DNA of 33,060 nucleotides from an uncultured Merdimonas sp. (GTDB taxonomy: Bacteria; Bacillota; Clostridia; Lachnospirales; Lachnospiraceae): contig CALWGE010000027.1 of NCBI GenBank assembly GCA_944378225.1, positions 1-33,060 on the forward strand. The letters run 5' to 3'. How positions within the stretch are numbered: the stretch's first letter is position 1; every line of letters starts with the position of its first letter. The position numbers and the translations under genes are program-made. The notes under the pieces are model-generated. The model did not search any database. It was not told where the DNA came from and saw only the letters and a program-made list of their open reading frames with translations. Below, one piece after another: positions 24,499 to 32,428 of the stretch.

Positions 24499-26131
24499 CA
24501 AACCGCTCCTTTATGTAGGTAAACAAATCGGGATCTTTTTCTAATAATAGCTTCGGATTCTCAAAAAAGCAACGGTAACCCTCACTGAAATAATCCCACA
24601 ACGCATCCGGATTCACGTGACCGTCTATTGTCTCACCAAAGTCAGAATATACACGTCCCTGGTACTCTGATACAAACTTCCTGTCTTTTATCCGCCGGAT
24701 TGGTTTTACAAAAGTATCTTTGTCCCAGATAATATCCTTCTCCGGATGCTCTGAAGCAATTTGTTCTACCAATTTGCGAAATTCTGGGGCCTCCCAGATA
24801 TCAAGCAAATCCTCAAGCGCATGAGCAATCTCATGGACACCTTCGAAGCTTTTAAAATTGTTCGTGAGATAGATAGTTCGGTTTCTCGGATCGTAGAAAG
24901 AATTCGCCCCGGAAACTACCTCCAGCTCTACTCCTGCTGACTCCAGGAATTCCTGATGGCTTTCCGGAATCCGGCCAACTTCCTTTTCCAGCCGCTCCAT
25001 AGTTTCTATGTCCAGCTTCTCCCAATTACGAATCGGCAGATATTCCGGACTTTTGAGCTCCTTTTTCCATTCCGCAGCCCTTCCTGCATATTGTTTCCTA
25101 TTATCCGGGTCAAGAGAATATTTTGCCAGCCTCTCGTACTTTGCCGCCTGTCTGGCCGCATACTGCTGCCGCACCTCCTGGCTGTTTGCCTGCCCGACAG
25201 CCTCCAGCTCCTCCTGAGTCCAGGAATCATCTGCTGTGGAGATTCCGGGAAAATATGTCGTGTGGCTGTCTTTGCACCGGGGATGATACAGACCATGCTC
25301 AATAGCCTTGCTCATAAGCGGATATGGTCCATCAGATTCTTTTCCGCCGCTCCACACGTCATCAATCAGTACCTTCCCGCAGAACGGCAGGCACTTCGGG
25401 CAGGGATTCCCGCGCTTGTTCACGATAACCGTCGAAATGCCCCACTCCTGCCTTTTCTCACCCTCTCCCTGAAGATATGCCCTCTTACTGGCCGTCCGGA
25501 TGGCCATGTCCGCATAATCCGCAAGTGTATGCCGGGCACCATTCTTATACTGTACGCAGTTCAGACCTGCAGACAGGAAATTCTTGGTGGCCATGTCTAC
25601 AGCTTTTTCATATGTACCGGCGCCGGTATTTGCATATACCTGAGCGTTGAAGATGATTTTCCTGTACTGGTCATTGGCCATACGCAGCACTGCCGTCTCA
25701 GCTTTCTCCATATCCGAGAGCGTCGCTTTTATCAGAGCATCCAGCTTCTGATCGTTAATCCGGAAAAATTCTGCCGATGCTCCCCGGCCTATCTTTTTTG
25801 CTTTAAAACCTTTTTTAATCGCATTTAGGATCTCAATCTCCTGCTGCATCCCGCCCTCTTCCCGGGCAGCGCGTATCATCTCATCCAGCTTGCGGTTAAT
25901 GCTCTTAAATTTTTTCCCGTATTTTTTCCCGTATTTTTTCTGGTTTCTCTTCTTGTATTCTTCCAGGAACCGGAGCTGCTCCACCTGCCACTGTGTCCAC
26001 TCAAATCCTTCTTTTGCCTCCTCCGCTTTATGGCGCTTCATGTTCCGGATCATAGAAGCAATCAGTTCATCCTCAATCGCTTCAAAGGCCGCGCCAATAT
26101 CATACATGTCATTAATTTTTGCCATTGGCAT
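24491..26131 (-). CDS. MuF-type minor head protein fused to a C-terminal HExxH zincin (lethal-factor-like) domain
   Basis: 546 residues. The N-terminal ~300 match the Phage_min_cap2/MuF minor head family: helical segments, then FNAQVYANTGAGTYEKAVDM and the Cys/His cluster NPCPKCLPFCGKV ... HPRCKDS (Cys244, 247, 251, His283, Cys286), typical of the family. A linker (300-400) is followed by a second domain with VHEIAHALEDLL: the zincin motif HExxH at His433-Glu434-His437, and a candidate third ligand Glu517 in YFSEGYRCFFENP, followed by LLLEKDPDLFTYIKERFDG. This layout resembles anthrax lethal factor-like metallopeptidases. MuF proteins with variable C-terminal toxin domains are known polymorphic toxins of temperate phages. 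It overlaps both neighbours. An ATG two codons in is also possible. Confidence 0.85.
   Translation of the reverse strand: MPMAKINDMYDIGAAFEAIEDELIASMIRNMKRHKAEEAKEGFEWTQWQVEQLRFLEEYKKRNQKKYGKKYGKKFKSINRKLDEMIRAAREEGGMQQEIEILNAIKKGFKAKKIGRGASAEFFRINDQKLDALIKATLSDMEKAETAVLRMANDQYRKIIFNAQVYANTGAGTYEKAVDMATKNFLSAGLNCVQYKNGARHTLADYADMAIRTASKRAYLQGEGEKRQEWGISTVIVNKRGNPCPKCLPFCGKVLIDDVWSGGKESDGPYPLMSKAIEHGLYHPRCKDSHTTYFPGISTADDSWTQEELEAVGQANSQEVRQQYAARQAAKYERLAKYSLDPDNRKQYAGRAAEWKKELKSPEYLPIRNWEKLDIETMERLEKEVGRIPESHQEFLESAGVELEVVSGANSFYDPRNRTIYLTNNFKSFEGVHEIAHALEDLLDIWEAPEFRKLVEQIASEHPEKDIIWDKDTFVKPIRRIKDRKFVSEYQGRVYSDFGETIDGHVNPDALWDYFSEGYRCFFENPKLLLEKDPDLFTYIKERFDG
25910..25939. repeat. 12-bp tandem repeat within the minor head gene
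   Basis: The unit TTTTTTCCCGTA occurs twice in tandem (25910-25921, 25922-25933) followed by a half unit. On the coding strand it encodes KKYGKKYGKK in a lysine-rich region. It may vary in copy number by slippage without breaking the frame. Confidence 0.75.
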
Positions 26132-26336
26132 GTACCTTGAATCCCTGGGCCCGGAACTGCCGGATCAGGCTCTTCAGCTGCGTTATACTGGAACAGCGAT
26201 CATGGCGCAGCTCTGCATAATCCCCCTTTTCAACAGCGTAGACCCCGAACGGGATCTGCTCACTGGCCAGTTTCAGCATTCCCTGATACTCCTGCCGGCT
26301 CATCCGATACAGTCTTTTTGCCACCTTGACCCTCAC
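26112..26336 (-). CDS. Small phage protein between portal and minor head genes (unknown)
   Basis: 74 residues, basic, beginning RVKVAKRLYRMSRQEYQGML and ending FRAQGFKVHANGKN; no known family. The GTG at 26336 is preceded by GGAGGAG at six-base spacing, a strong signal. The gene begins inside the 3' end of the portal gene (77-base overlap) and ends 20 bases into the minor head gene, so translation is likely coupled. Confidence 0.65.
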   Translation of the reverse strand: MRVKVAKRLYRMSRQEYQGMLKLASEQIPFGVYAVEKGDYAELRHDRCSSITQLKSLIRQFRAQGFKVHANGKN

Positions 26337-27849
26337 CGACGTCTCCTCCTTTCAGATTCATCTGAAAAGAACCGGCAGTCTGATTGACTGCCGGTTCCTC
26401 CAGTTCCGTGATACCCTGTTCTGCTTTCAGGCGGGCTACCTCTTCCTTCTTCCATTTTTCGTCCTTACTATCTCCGTAAAGTTCCTCTACCTGAGCTTCT
26501 ACACTCATCATTGGAGCACCAGGACGAGCCTTTGCCAACGTCTCTACCTGGCTTTCAAAGGACGGATTTGCATATTCGCCAAAGGAAACATCTACTTCCA
26601 CCTCTTCGATTGATTTCTTTAAAAGAACATTATAGGCATTAATGGTTACGCTCACCAATTCCGGAAGTGTCTCCTGTAGCGCTCCTATAATGGCGTCTCG
26701 GGTATACAGCGTGGTTTTTTCCTTTTCCCGCTGCGCTTCACTGTTATCCAATTTCTTCACATCGATGCCGAGTGTGCTGGGACTGATAATCCCCTGCAGA
26801 CACAGGTCCAGTGCCGTGCAGTAAGAAGCCAGATAACTCTCATGGGGAATATTCGGCTGATCTGTGTTAATTTTATTTTCTGCTTTCTCAGACATATCAT
26901 TGTCCGAAGCAAAATAACGGTTATCAAAAGGATTGGGTCGGATCACCTCACCGGTTTCCGGATCATGGGGCACCAGGCATTCCGGTATGTAAGACTTTGC
27001 CCGGCCTGCCCGCAGCGCATCCATCCACTGGCTCCATACCTCATCAAAAGCGTCATAGCAGTCAAGTTTTCCATCGTAAATAGAACCGCCCCGTCCCTCG
27101 TACTTTGTGGATTCATACACCTGCAGAGGAACAGCCAGCATCAACTGCTTATCAAATGTCCAATCTGAAAGTGATTTTGTCTCCGGAATTACTTTCAGAT
27201 CTACCTGTTTTTCATTCAGGTACAGTTCATTGATGATATATCCGTAACCGTACCGCTCATTCAGTACGTACGTCCTTCCCTGCGATTTATATGGCGTCTT
27301 GAAAATGATTTCATGCACCCGGTCTCGGCGACGAACAATCTCTATTCGTTCTCCCGGATACCATTCCAAAATGGGATATTCGCTGATTTCCGTATCGACC
27401 GTAATCTTAAAAGCACCGTCGCCGATGTACAATACTTCTTTCAGCGCTTTCTCTATCTTCTTCTGAAACTTATTTTTCTTTGCGATCTCTTTCCAGAGTT
27501 TTTCATGACCGGCATTCGTAAATCCAAAGTCATTCATATCTGTCAGCACAATGGCCGACAGCACTCGCACGATGAGTGCAGGAAGACCAGTATGGATCTT
27601 CCTCATCTCCATCCCCCGCGTACATTTACTGGCCCAAAACTTAAACTTATCGGCTGCTTCCGGACTTTGCATATAGAGCTGCTCCAGCTCATTGCTGTCT
27701 CCTCGGTACCAGATCCGGTTCCGAATAGCGCTCGCTTCAAAGTCCAGCAATTTCTGAATTTGTATGTTGTAGGGACTGGCCGGGACTACGTTCAGCCAGC
27801 TGCGGACCGTTCGCTTGATATTCTCATTCAATGTCGTCAGCCACCTCAT
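26260..27849 (-). CDS. Phage portal protein (SPP1 type)
   Basis: 529 residues, the size of SPP1-type portals. The N-terminus (KRTVRSWLNVVPASPYNIQ, FEASAIRNRIWYRGDSNELEQ) and the crown region (IISPSTLGIDVKKLDNSEAQREKE) match the family; the motif STLGIDV..LDNSEAQREKEK is especially typical. It forms the dodecameric DNA gate at the capsid vertex. It overlaps terL by 4 bases (ATGA). The C-terminal ~40 residues are Gly-rich and disordered. Confidence 0.93.
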   Translation of the reverse strand: MRWLTTLNENIKRTVRSWLNVVPASPYNIQIQKLLDFEASAIRNRIWYRGDSNELEQLYMQSPEAADKFKFWASKCTRGMEMRKIHTGLPALIVRVLSAIVLTDMNDFGFTNAGHEKLWKEIAKKNKFQKKIEKALKEVLYIGDGAFKITVDTEISEYPILEWYPGERIEIVRRRDRVHEIIFKTPYKSQGRTYVLNERYGYGYIINELYLNEKQVDLKVIPETKSLSDWTFDKQLMLAVPLQVYESTKYEGRGGSIYDGKLDCYDAFDEVWSQWMDALRAGRAKSYIPECLVPHDPETGEVIRPNPFDNRYFASDNDMSEKAENKINTDQPNIPHESYLASYCTALDLCLQGIISPSTLGIDVKKLDNSEAQREKEKTTLYTRDAIIGALQETLPELVSVTINAYNVLLKKSIEEVEVDVSFGEYANPSFESQVETLAKARPGAPMMSVEAQVEELYGDSKDEKWKKEEVARLKAEQGITELEEPAVNQTAGSFQMNLKGGDVGEGQGGKKTVSDEPAGVSGNAETGQ

Positions 27850-29213
27850 TTCTTTTTTTCCTCCTCAAAGCCTATCAAATGTTTGTACGGAATCCAGGAA
27901 TACTGACCCGCATTCACAGTATGATCGTTCTTGTCCTCAGGCAGGTCCTTATCTTCCTTCCAGCTGTACCGCTCCAACTCCGACAGATGTTCGGTGCAGG
28001 TATCTACCACCAGATAGCAGTCCTGCTGAATCCACCCCAGCTGCAAGTTAATACGATCCAGAATCTCCAGTTTCTTGTAGGCGTCCCAGAAATTATACAA
28101 GCAGCCATTGAGTCTTTTATACTTCCGCAGTTCCGTGATAGTACCCTGATCTGCATTATCGATATAGACATCTTTGGCAAAGCCCCATTCCTTCCGGCAC
28201 TGCTCCAGGAACTCCACAAACTTCACAGCAGTATCACTGGGCGCCAGCGGCACATCTAAGTCTTTATTGTTGTAAGCTCTTTCTGCCAGGGTGATTAGCT
28301 TCCTGTCCTCGGTGATCCCCTGAAAAAGCATCGCAATCGTGTCAGGAGACTTGGCCGAATAGGATGTATCCAGACCGGCTGAGAATTTCCGGAATCTTAT
28401 TTTTCCCTGCTGTACCTGCTGCTTTACCCAAGCAGCTGAAACCACATGCCTTTTTCGGTCAAAATTCGGGAAGATAAGCCCCGTGGCTTTACCGCGCAGC
28501 CCTTGGATTTTGTTCTTCCAGATTTTCGTTCCCTTCGGCGTATTCTGGATAATCTGCTCCAGCTTTTCCGGAGGCAAGCCCAGGTTATGAGTAAAAGAAA
28601 AGAACCAATGCACCCAACCGGGTTTTGGTTCTTCCTTCAGCTCATCTATAATTTCCTGAGGCGTCTCATCTGCCCATTCCGGCAACGGCCGGGAATGATT
28701 GATATACTCTTCATACACCTCCAGCGCCGGATCATCCGGGTTTAAGGTGGCCATCAGATAATCTGATCGCATAGCAGCTTCTCGAACGAAGTCGATATCT
28801 GCAGTGTTTATCTCGTCAATGTACAGGCATCCATACTGACCGCCCAGGGCGTCCTTCCACTTGCGCTTGTTTCCATATCCTACCACAAAAATAATCTTGT
28901 CACCGCCGGATGTGCGGAAGAGCAGATGCGGCATCTTGTACTCTCCGGAACCGTTGCCTTTATATTCCACCAGGACACCGAAATCATCCAGGATTCCCAG
29001 GTCCTTGTTGATGATATTCTTCTCGGCTGCGCCGGTGTCATCCGCGGCCAGGATGTGCAGCTTCTTGGGACTCTCGGCCACCTTCAGCATGAACTTGAAC
29101 AGGCCGACGGTTGTCTTTCCTGCGGCTGTGGTACCCTCTAGGAACTCCACCGGCGCATCGCACTGCAGAAAAGCCTTGTACTTCTCTGACAGTAAAAGCC
29201 GTTCCGCACTCAC
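27846..29213 (-). CDS. terL: Terminase large subunit
   Basis: The DNA-packaging motor ATPase/nuclease, 455 residues. Walker A EGTTAAGKTT at 26-35, Walker B CLYIDE at 129-134, coupling motif MATLNPD at 154-160. The RNase H-like nuclease has acidic residues in GLDTSYS (Asp282), YIDNADQG (Asp352) and DKNDHTVNAGQYS (Asp430). Translation begins at GTG overlapping the terS stop (TAGTG), and ends overlapping portal. Confidence 0.95.
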   Translation of the reverse strand: MSAERLLLSEKYKAFLQCDAPVEFLEGTTAAGKTTVGLFKFMLKVAESPKKLHILAADDTGAAEKNIINKDLGILDDFGVLVEYKGNGSGEYKMPHLLFRTSGGDKIIFVVGYGNKRKWKDALGGQYGCLYIDEINTADIDFVREAAMRSDYLMATLNPDDPALEVYEEYINHSRPLPEWADETPQEIIDELKEEPKPGWVHWFFSFTHNLGLPPEKLEQIIQNTPKGTKIWKNKIQGLRGKATGLIFPNFDRKRHVVSAAWVKQQVQQGKIRFRKFSAGLDTSYSAKSPDTIAMLFQGITEDRKLITLAERAYNNKDLDVPLAPSDTAVKFVEFLEQCRKEWGFAKDVYIDNADQGTITELRKYKRLNGCLYNFWDAYKKLEILDRINLQLGWIQQDCYLVVDTCTEHLSELERYSWKEDKDLPEDKNDHTVNAGQYSWIPYKHLIGFEEEKKK

Positions 29214-29716
29214 TATCCACCACCGCCACGCATCTGCTGAATCAGATCATCCAACTTTGTTTTCTCTGCCTCCAGACTTCCGGACAGCTCTATCTTATCT
29301 TTGAACATGCCCAGGTGCTTTCCCAGAAGCTCCAGGGCTTTCAGTTTATCCGCCATCTTGATCTCCCGCTCCAGACCGTCTTCTCCAAAGGTCTTCACCT
29401 TCACGGACTGGATGGCGGCCGTGTCTTCCGGTGCTGCATCCGGCTTCAGCGTGGCTGTCTCTACATCGATCACATCATTTGCATTTACAAAGGCAATCTT
29501 GGCCAGCTCCATAACCACCCTATCAGCGTTGACACCGGTGCGCCGGGAACGCTCGGCCATGGCCTTTGCGATACGCGCCTGAATGTCAGGTTTAGTCAGG
29601 TTTTCACTTCCGATAGACTTTGCCGTGTCCGGGCTATAACCGGCACGGATGGCGGCCTGAGTGGCGTTCAGGTCTATCAAATATTCTTCTATGAAACGTT
29701 TTTGTTTTTTGGTCAC
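29213..29716 (-). CDS. terS: Terminase small subunit (Terminase_2 type)
   Basis: 167 residues starting TKKQKRFIEEYLIDLNATQA. The N-terminal helix-turn-helix (NATQAAIRAGYSPDTAKSIG, residues 17-36) is the DNA-binding part of the family, and the segment EIKMADKLKALELLGKHLGMF is the conserved Terminase_2 end. It recognises the packaging site and feeds DNA to TerL. GTG start with GGTGAG five bases upstream. Confidence 0.93.
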   Translation of the reverse strand: MTKKQKRFIEEYLIDLNATQAAIRAGYSPDTAKSIGSENLTKPDIQARIAKAMAERSRRTGVNADRVVMELAKIAFVNANDVIDVETATLKPDAAPEDTAAIQSVKVKTFGEDGLEREIKMADKLKALELLGKHLGMFKDKIELSGSLEAEKTKLDDLIQQMRGGGG

Positions 29717-29737
29717 TCGGGCTCACCTACCTTTCAT

Positions 29738-30949
29738 TCAATATCTATTTATCTTCTGTGCATCAATAACCAGTCGCTGAATAGCCGGGCCGCTGTAATA
29801 TCCAACCTGCATCCAACACTCGGCATCATTTTTCACTACCGTAGTGGGTTCATAAGTAGTAAGAGCCTTAAAAGCCGCTATTTGTTCTGCGGATAATGGG
29901 GTTATGATGGGGGTGGCAAGTTGCAACAAGAACAATGTTTCGTTTTCTGTAAACCACTGCATCAATGCATCTGTAGAATCAAATGGTTGTTCAAAAACCA
30001 CACGAATTTTATTTTCTTCTGTACTAAAATTACCCGATACTGCACTACTAAATTTCCAGACAAACCTATTAGATAATCCACTTGCCCTATTAATCAATTC
30101 TGTATGTTTTAATGACGAATATCTATATATTCTATTAGGTTCTGTTCCATAAAAATCTGGTCCCCACACCAAATCTTTTGCATTATACAATACCGTCCTC
30201 TGCACATACCTTCCCGTCCCATCAGAGAAATACTCCACGCTATCAGCAATACGTTTTGTTCCGTCTGCGTCTATATAGGTGTATTCTTCCCCTGTTGTGG
30301 GGACACCTGGAAGCCCAGTGGGTGTGGAGACAACAAGGTTCTGGGGTGTGACGTAGGGTTCCCACGGAAGAGCGGTTGAACCGGCATTCACCATAAAATC
30401 ATCAACCGTATTTATCTTTGATGGATAATATCCAAATAGAACAACTCTTTTTAAATTATTACGAACTTCATCCGTCATAGTAAATTTATTTGTTGTGTTA
30501 ATCAATGTTTCATTGTTTTCCCCAACAAACGCAATTTTACCCGCCGAACTTCCTAATGTCCCATCTGATTTTGGCGTGTACGAAACACAATAATCACCAT
30601 TTGCAAGGGCTTTAAAAAATTCAATGATGTTGTTTGGTGCTAATGAATACCCTGTCGTAGAAGTCCCTGAAGTAAACGTAAAGCTTCCTAAATTGAACAA
30701 ATTTCCTCCACCCACATCCACATTCACCTGACCGGATGAACCTGCAGTATCAAGCGCAACAGGATTCTCCGGCGAAGGTGTTCCGTCCGGCGAAGTCTTT
30801 CCAAAAATCAGCAACTCCGTAAAAGGTGCGGCGGCTGACTGAATTGTTATGGGGTTGCCGGATGCCATCTGTTCGACGCCCGGAGATCCCATTGAATATA
30901 CACCCGGCTCTGTGTCAATAAAATTCAAAAACTGTCCTATCTGTTTCAT
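29738..30949 (-). CDS. Virion surface / tail-fibre-like protein upstream of terS
   Basis: 403 residues. The signature TSPDGTPSPENPVAL followed by GGGNLFNLG and later TALPWEPYVTPQNL is typical of adhesin-like tail proteins of Firmicute phages; the rest is predicted beta-rich (ADSVEYFSDGTGRYVQRTVLY). A C-terminal helical stretch is near TPLSAEQIAAFKALTTYEPT. Such a gene normally sits after the baseplate; here it lies before terS. It forms a pair with the 97-residue gene just upstream (3-base gap). Head fibre or tail fibre are both possible. Confidence 0.6.
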   Translation of the reverse strand: MKQIGQFLNFIDTEPGVYSMGSPGVEQMASGNPITIQSAAAPFTELLIFGKTSPDGTPSPENPVALDTAGSSGQVNVDVGGGNLFNLGSFTFTSGTSTTGYSLAPNNIIEFFKALANGDYCVSYTPKSDGTLGSSAGKIAFVGENNETLINTTNKFTMTDEVRNNLKRVVLFGYYPSKINTVDDFMVNAGSTALPWEPYVTPQNLVVSTPTGLPGVPTTGEEYTYIDADGTKRIADSVEYFSDGTGRYVQRTVLYNAKDLVWGPDFYGTEPNRIYRYSSLKHTELINRASGLSNRFVWKFSSAVSGNFSTEENKIRVVFEQPFDSTDALMQWFTENETLFLLQLATPIITPLSAEQIAAFKALTTYEPTTVVKNDAECWMQVGYYSGPAIQRLVIDAQKINRY

Positions 30950-30952
30950 AAC

Positions 30953-31246
30953 TCACCCCACAGGCTGAATCTCAACACAGTTATTCTCCCCACTTTCTGC
31001 AAAAACATAAAGGATCTCTATCCAAGGATTTGGCTCGGCCAAACTTTGAATATTTTTTTGAATAATCTGCGCCGTGTCTGATGGAATCCTTGCACTTCCG
31101 TCGGTCTGAGTACTTTCCGGTTCAGTAGATACCCAGATATCACCGGCAGAAAAGTTTTTCACCAATACCTTCGAATACTTCCCGTTCAAAGGAACCGACA
31201 CGGCAGTCTGCGCCTGCGTTGAAATTGTTCGGATATTCAATTGCAT
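30953..31246 (-). CDS. Small virion-associated protein paired with the fibre-like gene
   Basis: 97 residues from the ATG at 31246 (MQLNIRTISTQAQTAVSVPL; AGGAA seven to nine bases upstream). Beta-rich appearance with KYSKVLVKNFSAGDIWVSTE, reminiscent of small phage decoration or adaptor proteins, but no family is recognised. The longer upstream frame lacks a ribosome binding site. Its stop is 3 bases before the fibre-like gene, implying joint translation. Confidence 0.55.
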   Translation of the reverse strand: MQLNIRTISTQAQTAVSVPLNGKYSKVLVKNFSAGDIWVSTEPESTQTDGSARIPSDTAQIIQKNIQSLAEPNPWIEILYVFAESGENNCVEIQPVG

Positions 31247-31316
31247 ACTCTCATTCCTTTCTAAAGAGAACTTAGGTAATATCATTAATAAAATAAACTC
31301 TAGTAATTTCGGCATA

Positions 31317-31343
31317 AGAAAAGCACCTCCAATGAGGTGCCTG
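31317..31343 (-). terminator. Terminator after the 107-residue gene
   Basis: On the minus strand GGCACCTC - ATTG - GAGGTGCT is followed by TTTTTCTT. It lies directly after the stop of the 107-residue gene and upstream of the fibre-like pair, so late transcription must pass it to reach terS and the structural genes. Confidence 0.85.
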
Positions 31344-31348
31344 TCAAA

Positions 31349-31672
31349 TTATTTTAAGTGCTTGTCTTTAAACTCCTTGTACTCATCAATAACAGCTATC
31401 ATATCATCATAGGTTTCAGCTGAAAAAACTCTTTCTAATGCTTGACGTCTAAATTCATGATCTTCTTCTCTTAAATTTCCAGAACACTTTTCACCTATTT
31501 GACTATTATAAATAGCAATAGAGTAACTTAGTACAGCTTTTGCGTTTTGTAATTCTCCTCCTGCCATTGCTTTTGAAAATACAAGTTCACTGGCTAAATT
31601 TGCTGGATCTCCATATCTGTTAACTCCCCCAAAAGCTTCTCTAACAAAGAATTCTAATTCAATCGTTTTCAT
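31349..31672 (-). CDS. Hypothetical protein, first gene of the late transcript
   Basis: 107 residues, acidic and helical (FGGVNRYGDPANLASELVFS, GGELQNAKAVLSYSIAIYN, AETYDDMIAVIDEYKEFKD), no family recognised. GGAG lies seven bases before the ATG. It is visibly more AT-rich than the structural genes and enclosed between a structured leader and its own terminator, so it can be made alone when the transcript stops at 31317. It could be a regulator or moron. Confidence 0.65.
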   Translation of the reverse strand: MKTIELEFFVREAFGGVNRYGDPANLASELVFSKAMAGGELQNAKAVLSYSIAIYNSQIGEKCSGNLREEDHEFRRQALERVFSAETYDDMIAVIDEYKEFKDKHLK

Positions 31673-31736
31673 ATACTTTCTCCTTTTTTCTTTTATTTTG
31701 GACCAAACATTTGTTTTTGTCCAGTACTTTTAGGAG

Positions 31737-31840
31737 AAAAATGGCAGTCTTTGCGTTTCCGCTGGCGCACTGCCAAGACCGAGTCAGCAGCCAGGCTGTG
31801 ACACCTAGCTGCCGTATCATGCTAAGAGGAGTATAACAAG
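31737..31840 (-). ncRNA. Structured GC-rich leader with terminator-like hairpin upstream of the late genes
   Basis: A GC-rich block stands out from AT-rich flanks. On the minus strand it folds into a hairpin with outer stem GGCAGT / ACTGCC (31774-31769 with 31748-31743) and an inner CGC/GCG pair block, followed by ATTTTT, thus an intrinsic terminator. A second inverted repeat (GTCA-AGCC / GGCT-TGAC, near 31781-31802) precedes it. Such a leader could act as an attenuator or antitermination target controlling late genes. The plus strand of the same block carries short frames with ribosome binding sites, so the coding strand is uncertain. Confidence 0.45.
31741..31836 (+). CDS. Possible 31-residue peptide on the opposite strand
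   Basis: AGGAG-AAAA-ATG starts a 31-codon frame (MAVFAFPLAHCQDRVSSQAV, then TPSCRIMLRGV) ending in TAA. A second ribosome binding site, GAGGAG at 31826-31831, precedes a GTG at 31840 whose frame encodes a hydrophobic stretch (LGSLSIIIMLHLLHALQLL) before running antisense through the late regulator gene. Two spaced translation signals in tandem are noteworthy, but no family is recognised and the DNA may act as a structured RNA instead. Confidence 0.25.
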   Translation: MAVFAFPLAHCQDRVSSQAVTPSCRIMLRGV

Positions 31841-31890
31841 TGACAAAGCAGACATCTGCCGTTTGGGTTCCTCTGGGTTCCCTAAGTATT

Positions 31891-31922
31891 ATTATAATGT
31901 TGCATTTGTTGCATGCGTTGCA
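31891..31922 (-). promoter_or_regulatory. Candidate activator-dependent late promoter with three direct repeats
   Basis: On the minus strand TGCAAC occurs three times at exactly 9-base intervals (starting at 31922, 31913 and 31904), followed at once by a TATAAT box (31896-31891). The repeats occupy the place of a -35 element. They lie in the last codons of the late regulator gene, encoding ATHATNAT, and the -10 overlaps its stop codon. Binding by the regulator itself is inference. Confidence 0.55.
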
Positions 31923-32311
31923 ACTTTTAAAAAGTTTTCAATTTTTCTACTTACAGTGCTTTTATCCACATGCATTTTCTTCCCAATCTGTTCCAGTATC
32001 ATACCTTCCAAGAAGCGCATCCGGAAGATCCGGCGCATCTGACTATCCGGAATGGCCTCTACCCACTGCTCTGTCTCATTGCAGTCCTGCCGTAGCTTTT
32101 CCAAACGGGTACTGTACCTCTCACGAAGAGAACTCTCTTTTTTGTAATCATACCCTACCACCGCCTGTGGCCTGGGAAAACCGTTAGAGTAATCAAATAT
32201 TGTACTATTCCCTATCAGGCTGTCTCCCTCTCCCAGGTGCTCCAGCTTGTACTGCAGCTCCCGGATTTCTTCTTTCTGGCTCATGTACCGTTCCAACTGC
32301 TCCCTGTCCAT
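31892..32311 (-). CDS. Phage late transcription regulator, sigma region 4-like (ArpU/RinA-type)
   Basis: 139 residues from ATG 32311 (MDREQLERYMSQKEEI; GAGGAG nine bases upstream; an ATG three codons earlier abuts the ribosome binding site). The N-terminal half is a coiled coil; the C-terminal half is a sigma-70 region 4-like helix-turn-helix: IPDSQMRRIFRMRFLEGM, ILEQIGKKMHVDKSTVSRKI. Proteins of this kind sit at the end of the early region of Gram-positive phages and switch on late genes. It ends in the unusual ATHATNATL, encoded by the promoter repeats. Confidence 0.82.
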   Translation of the reverse strand: MDREQLERYMSQKEEIRELQYKLEHLGEGDSLIGNSTIFDYSNGFPRPQAVVGYDYKKESSLRERYSTRLEKLRQDCNETEQWVEAIPDSQMRRIFRMRFLEGMILEQIGKKMHVDKSTVSRKIENFLKVATHATNATL

Positions 32312-32428
32312 CGTTATCATCTCCTCTCCCTTACACTATTGATGCCTTTTCAATTTCTGTCTATCTTTGTCTGCATGATATCCCCTATTCTCTATTACTA
32401 CGTGGTACAATATCTTTGGAGGTATATC

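Noticed and set aside
24956-25828. Plus-strand frame of 290 codons opposite the minor head/zincin gene
   Set aside because: Antisense shadow of a gene with clear motifs; no translation signal.
31840-32187. 115-codon plus-strand gene starting at GTG 31840
   Set aside because: Beyond the first ~20 codons it is antisense to the late regulator's helix-turn-helix; at most the short hydrophobic start could be real.
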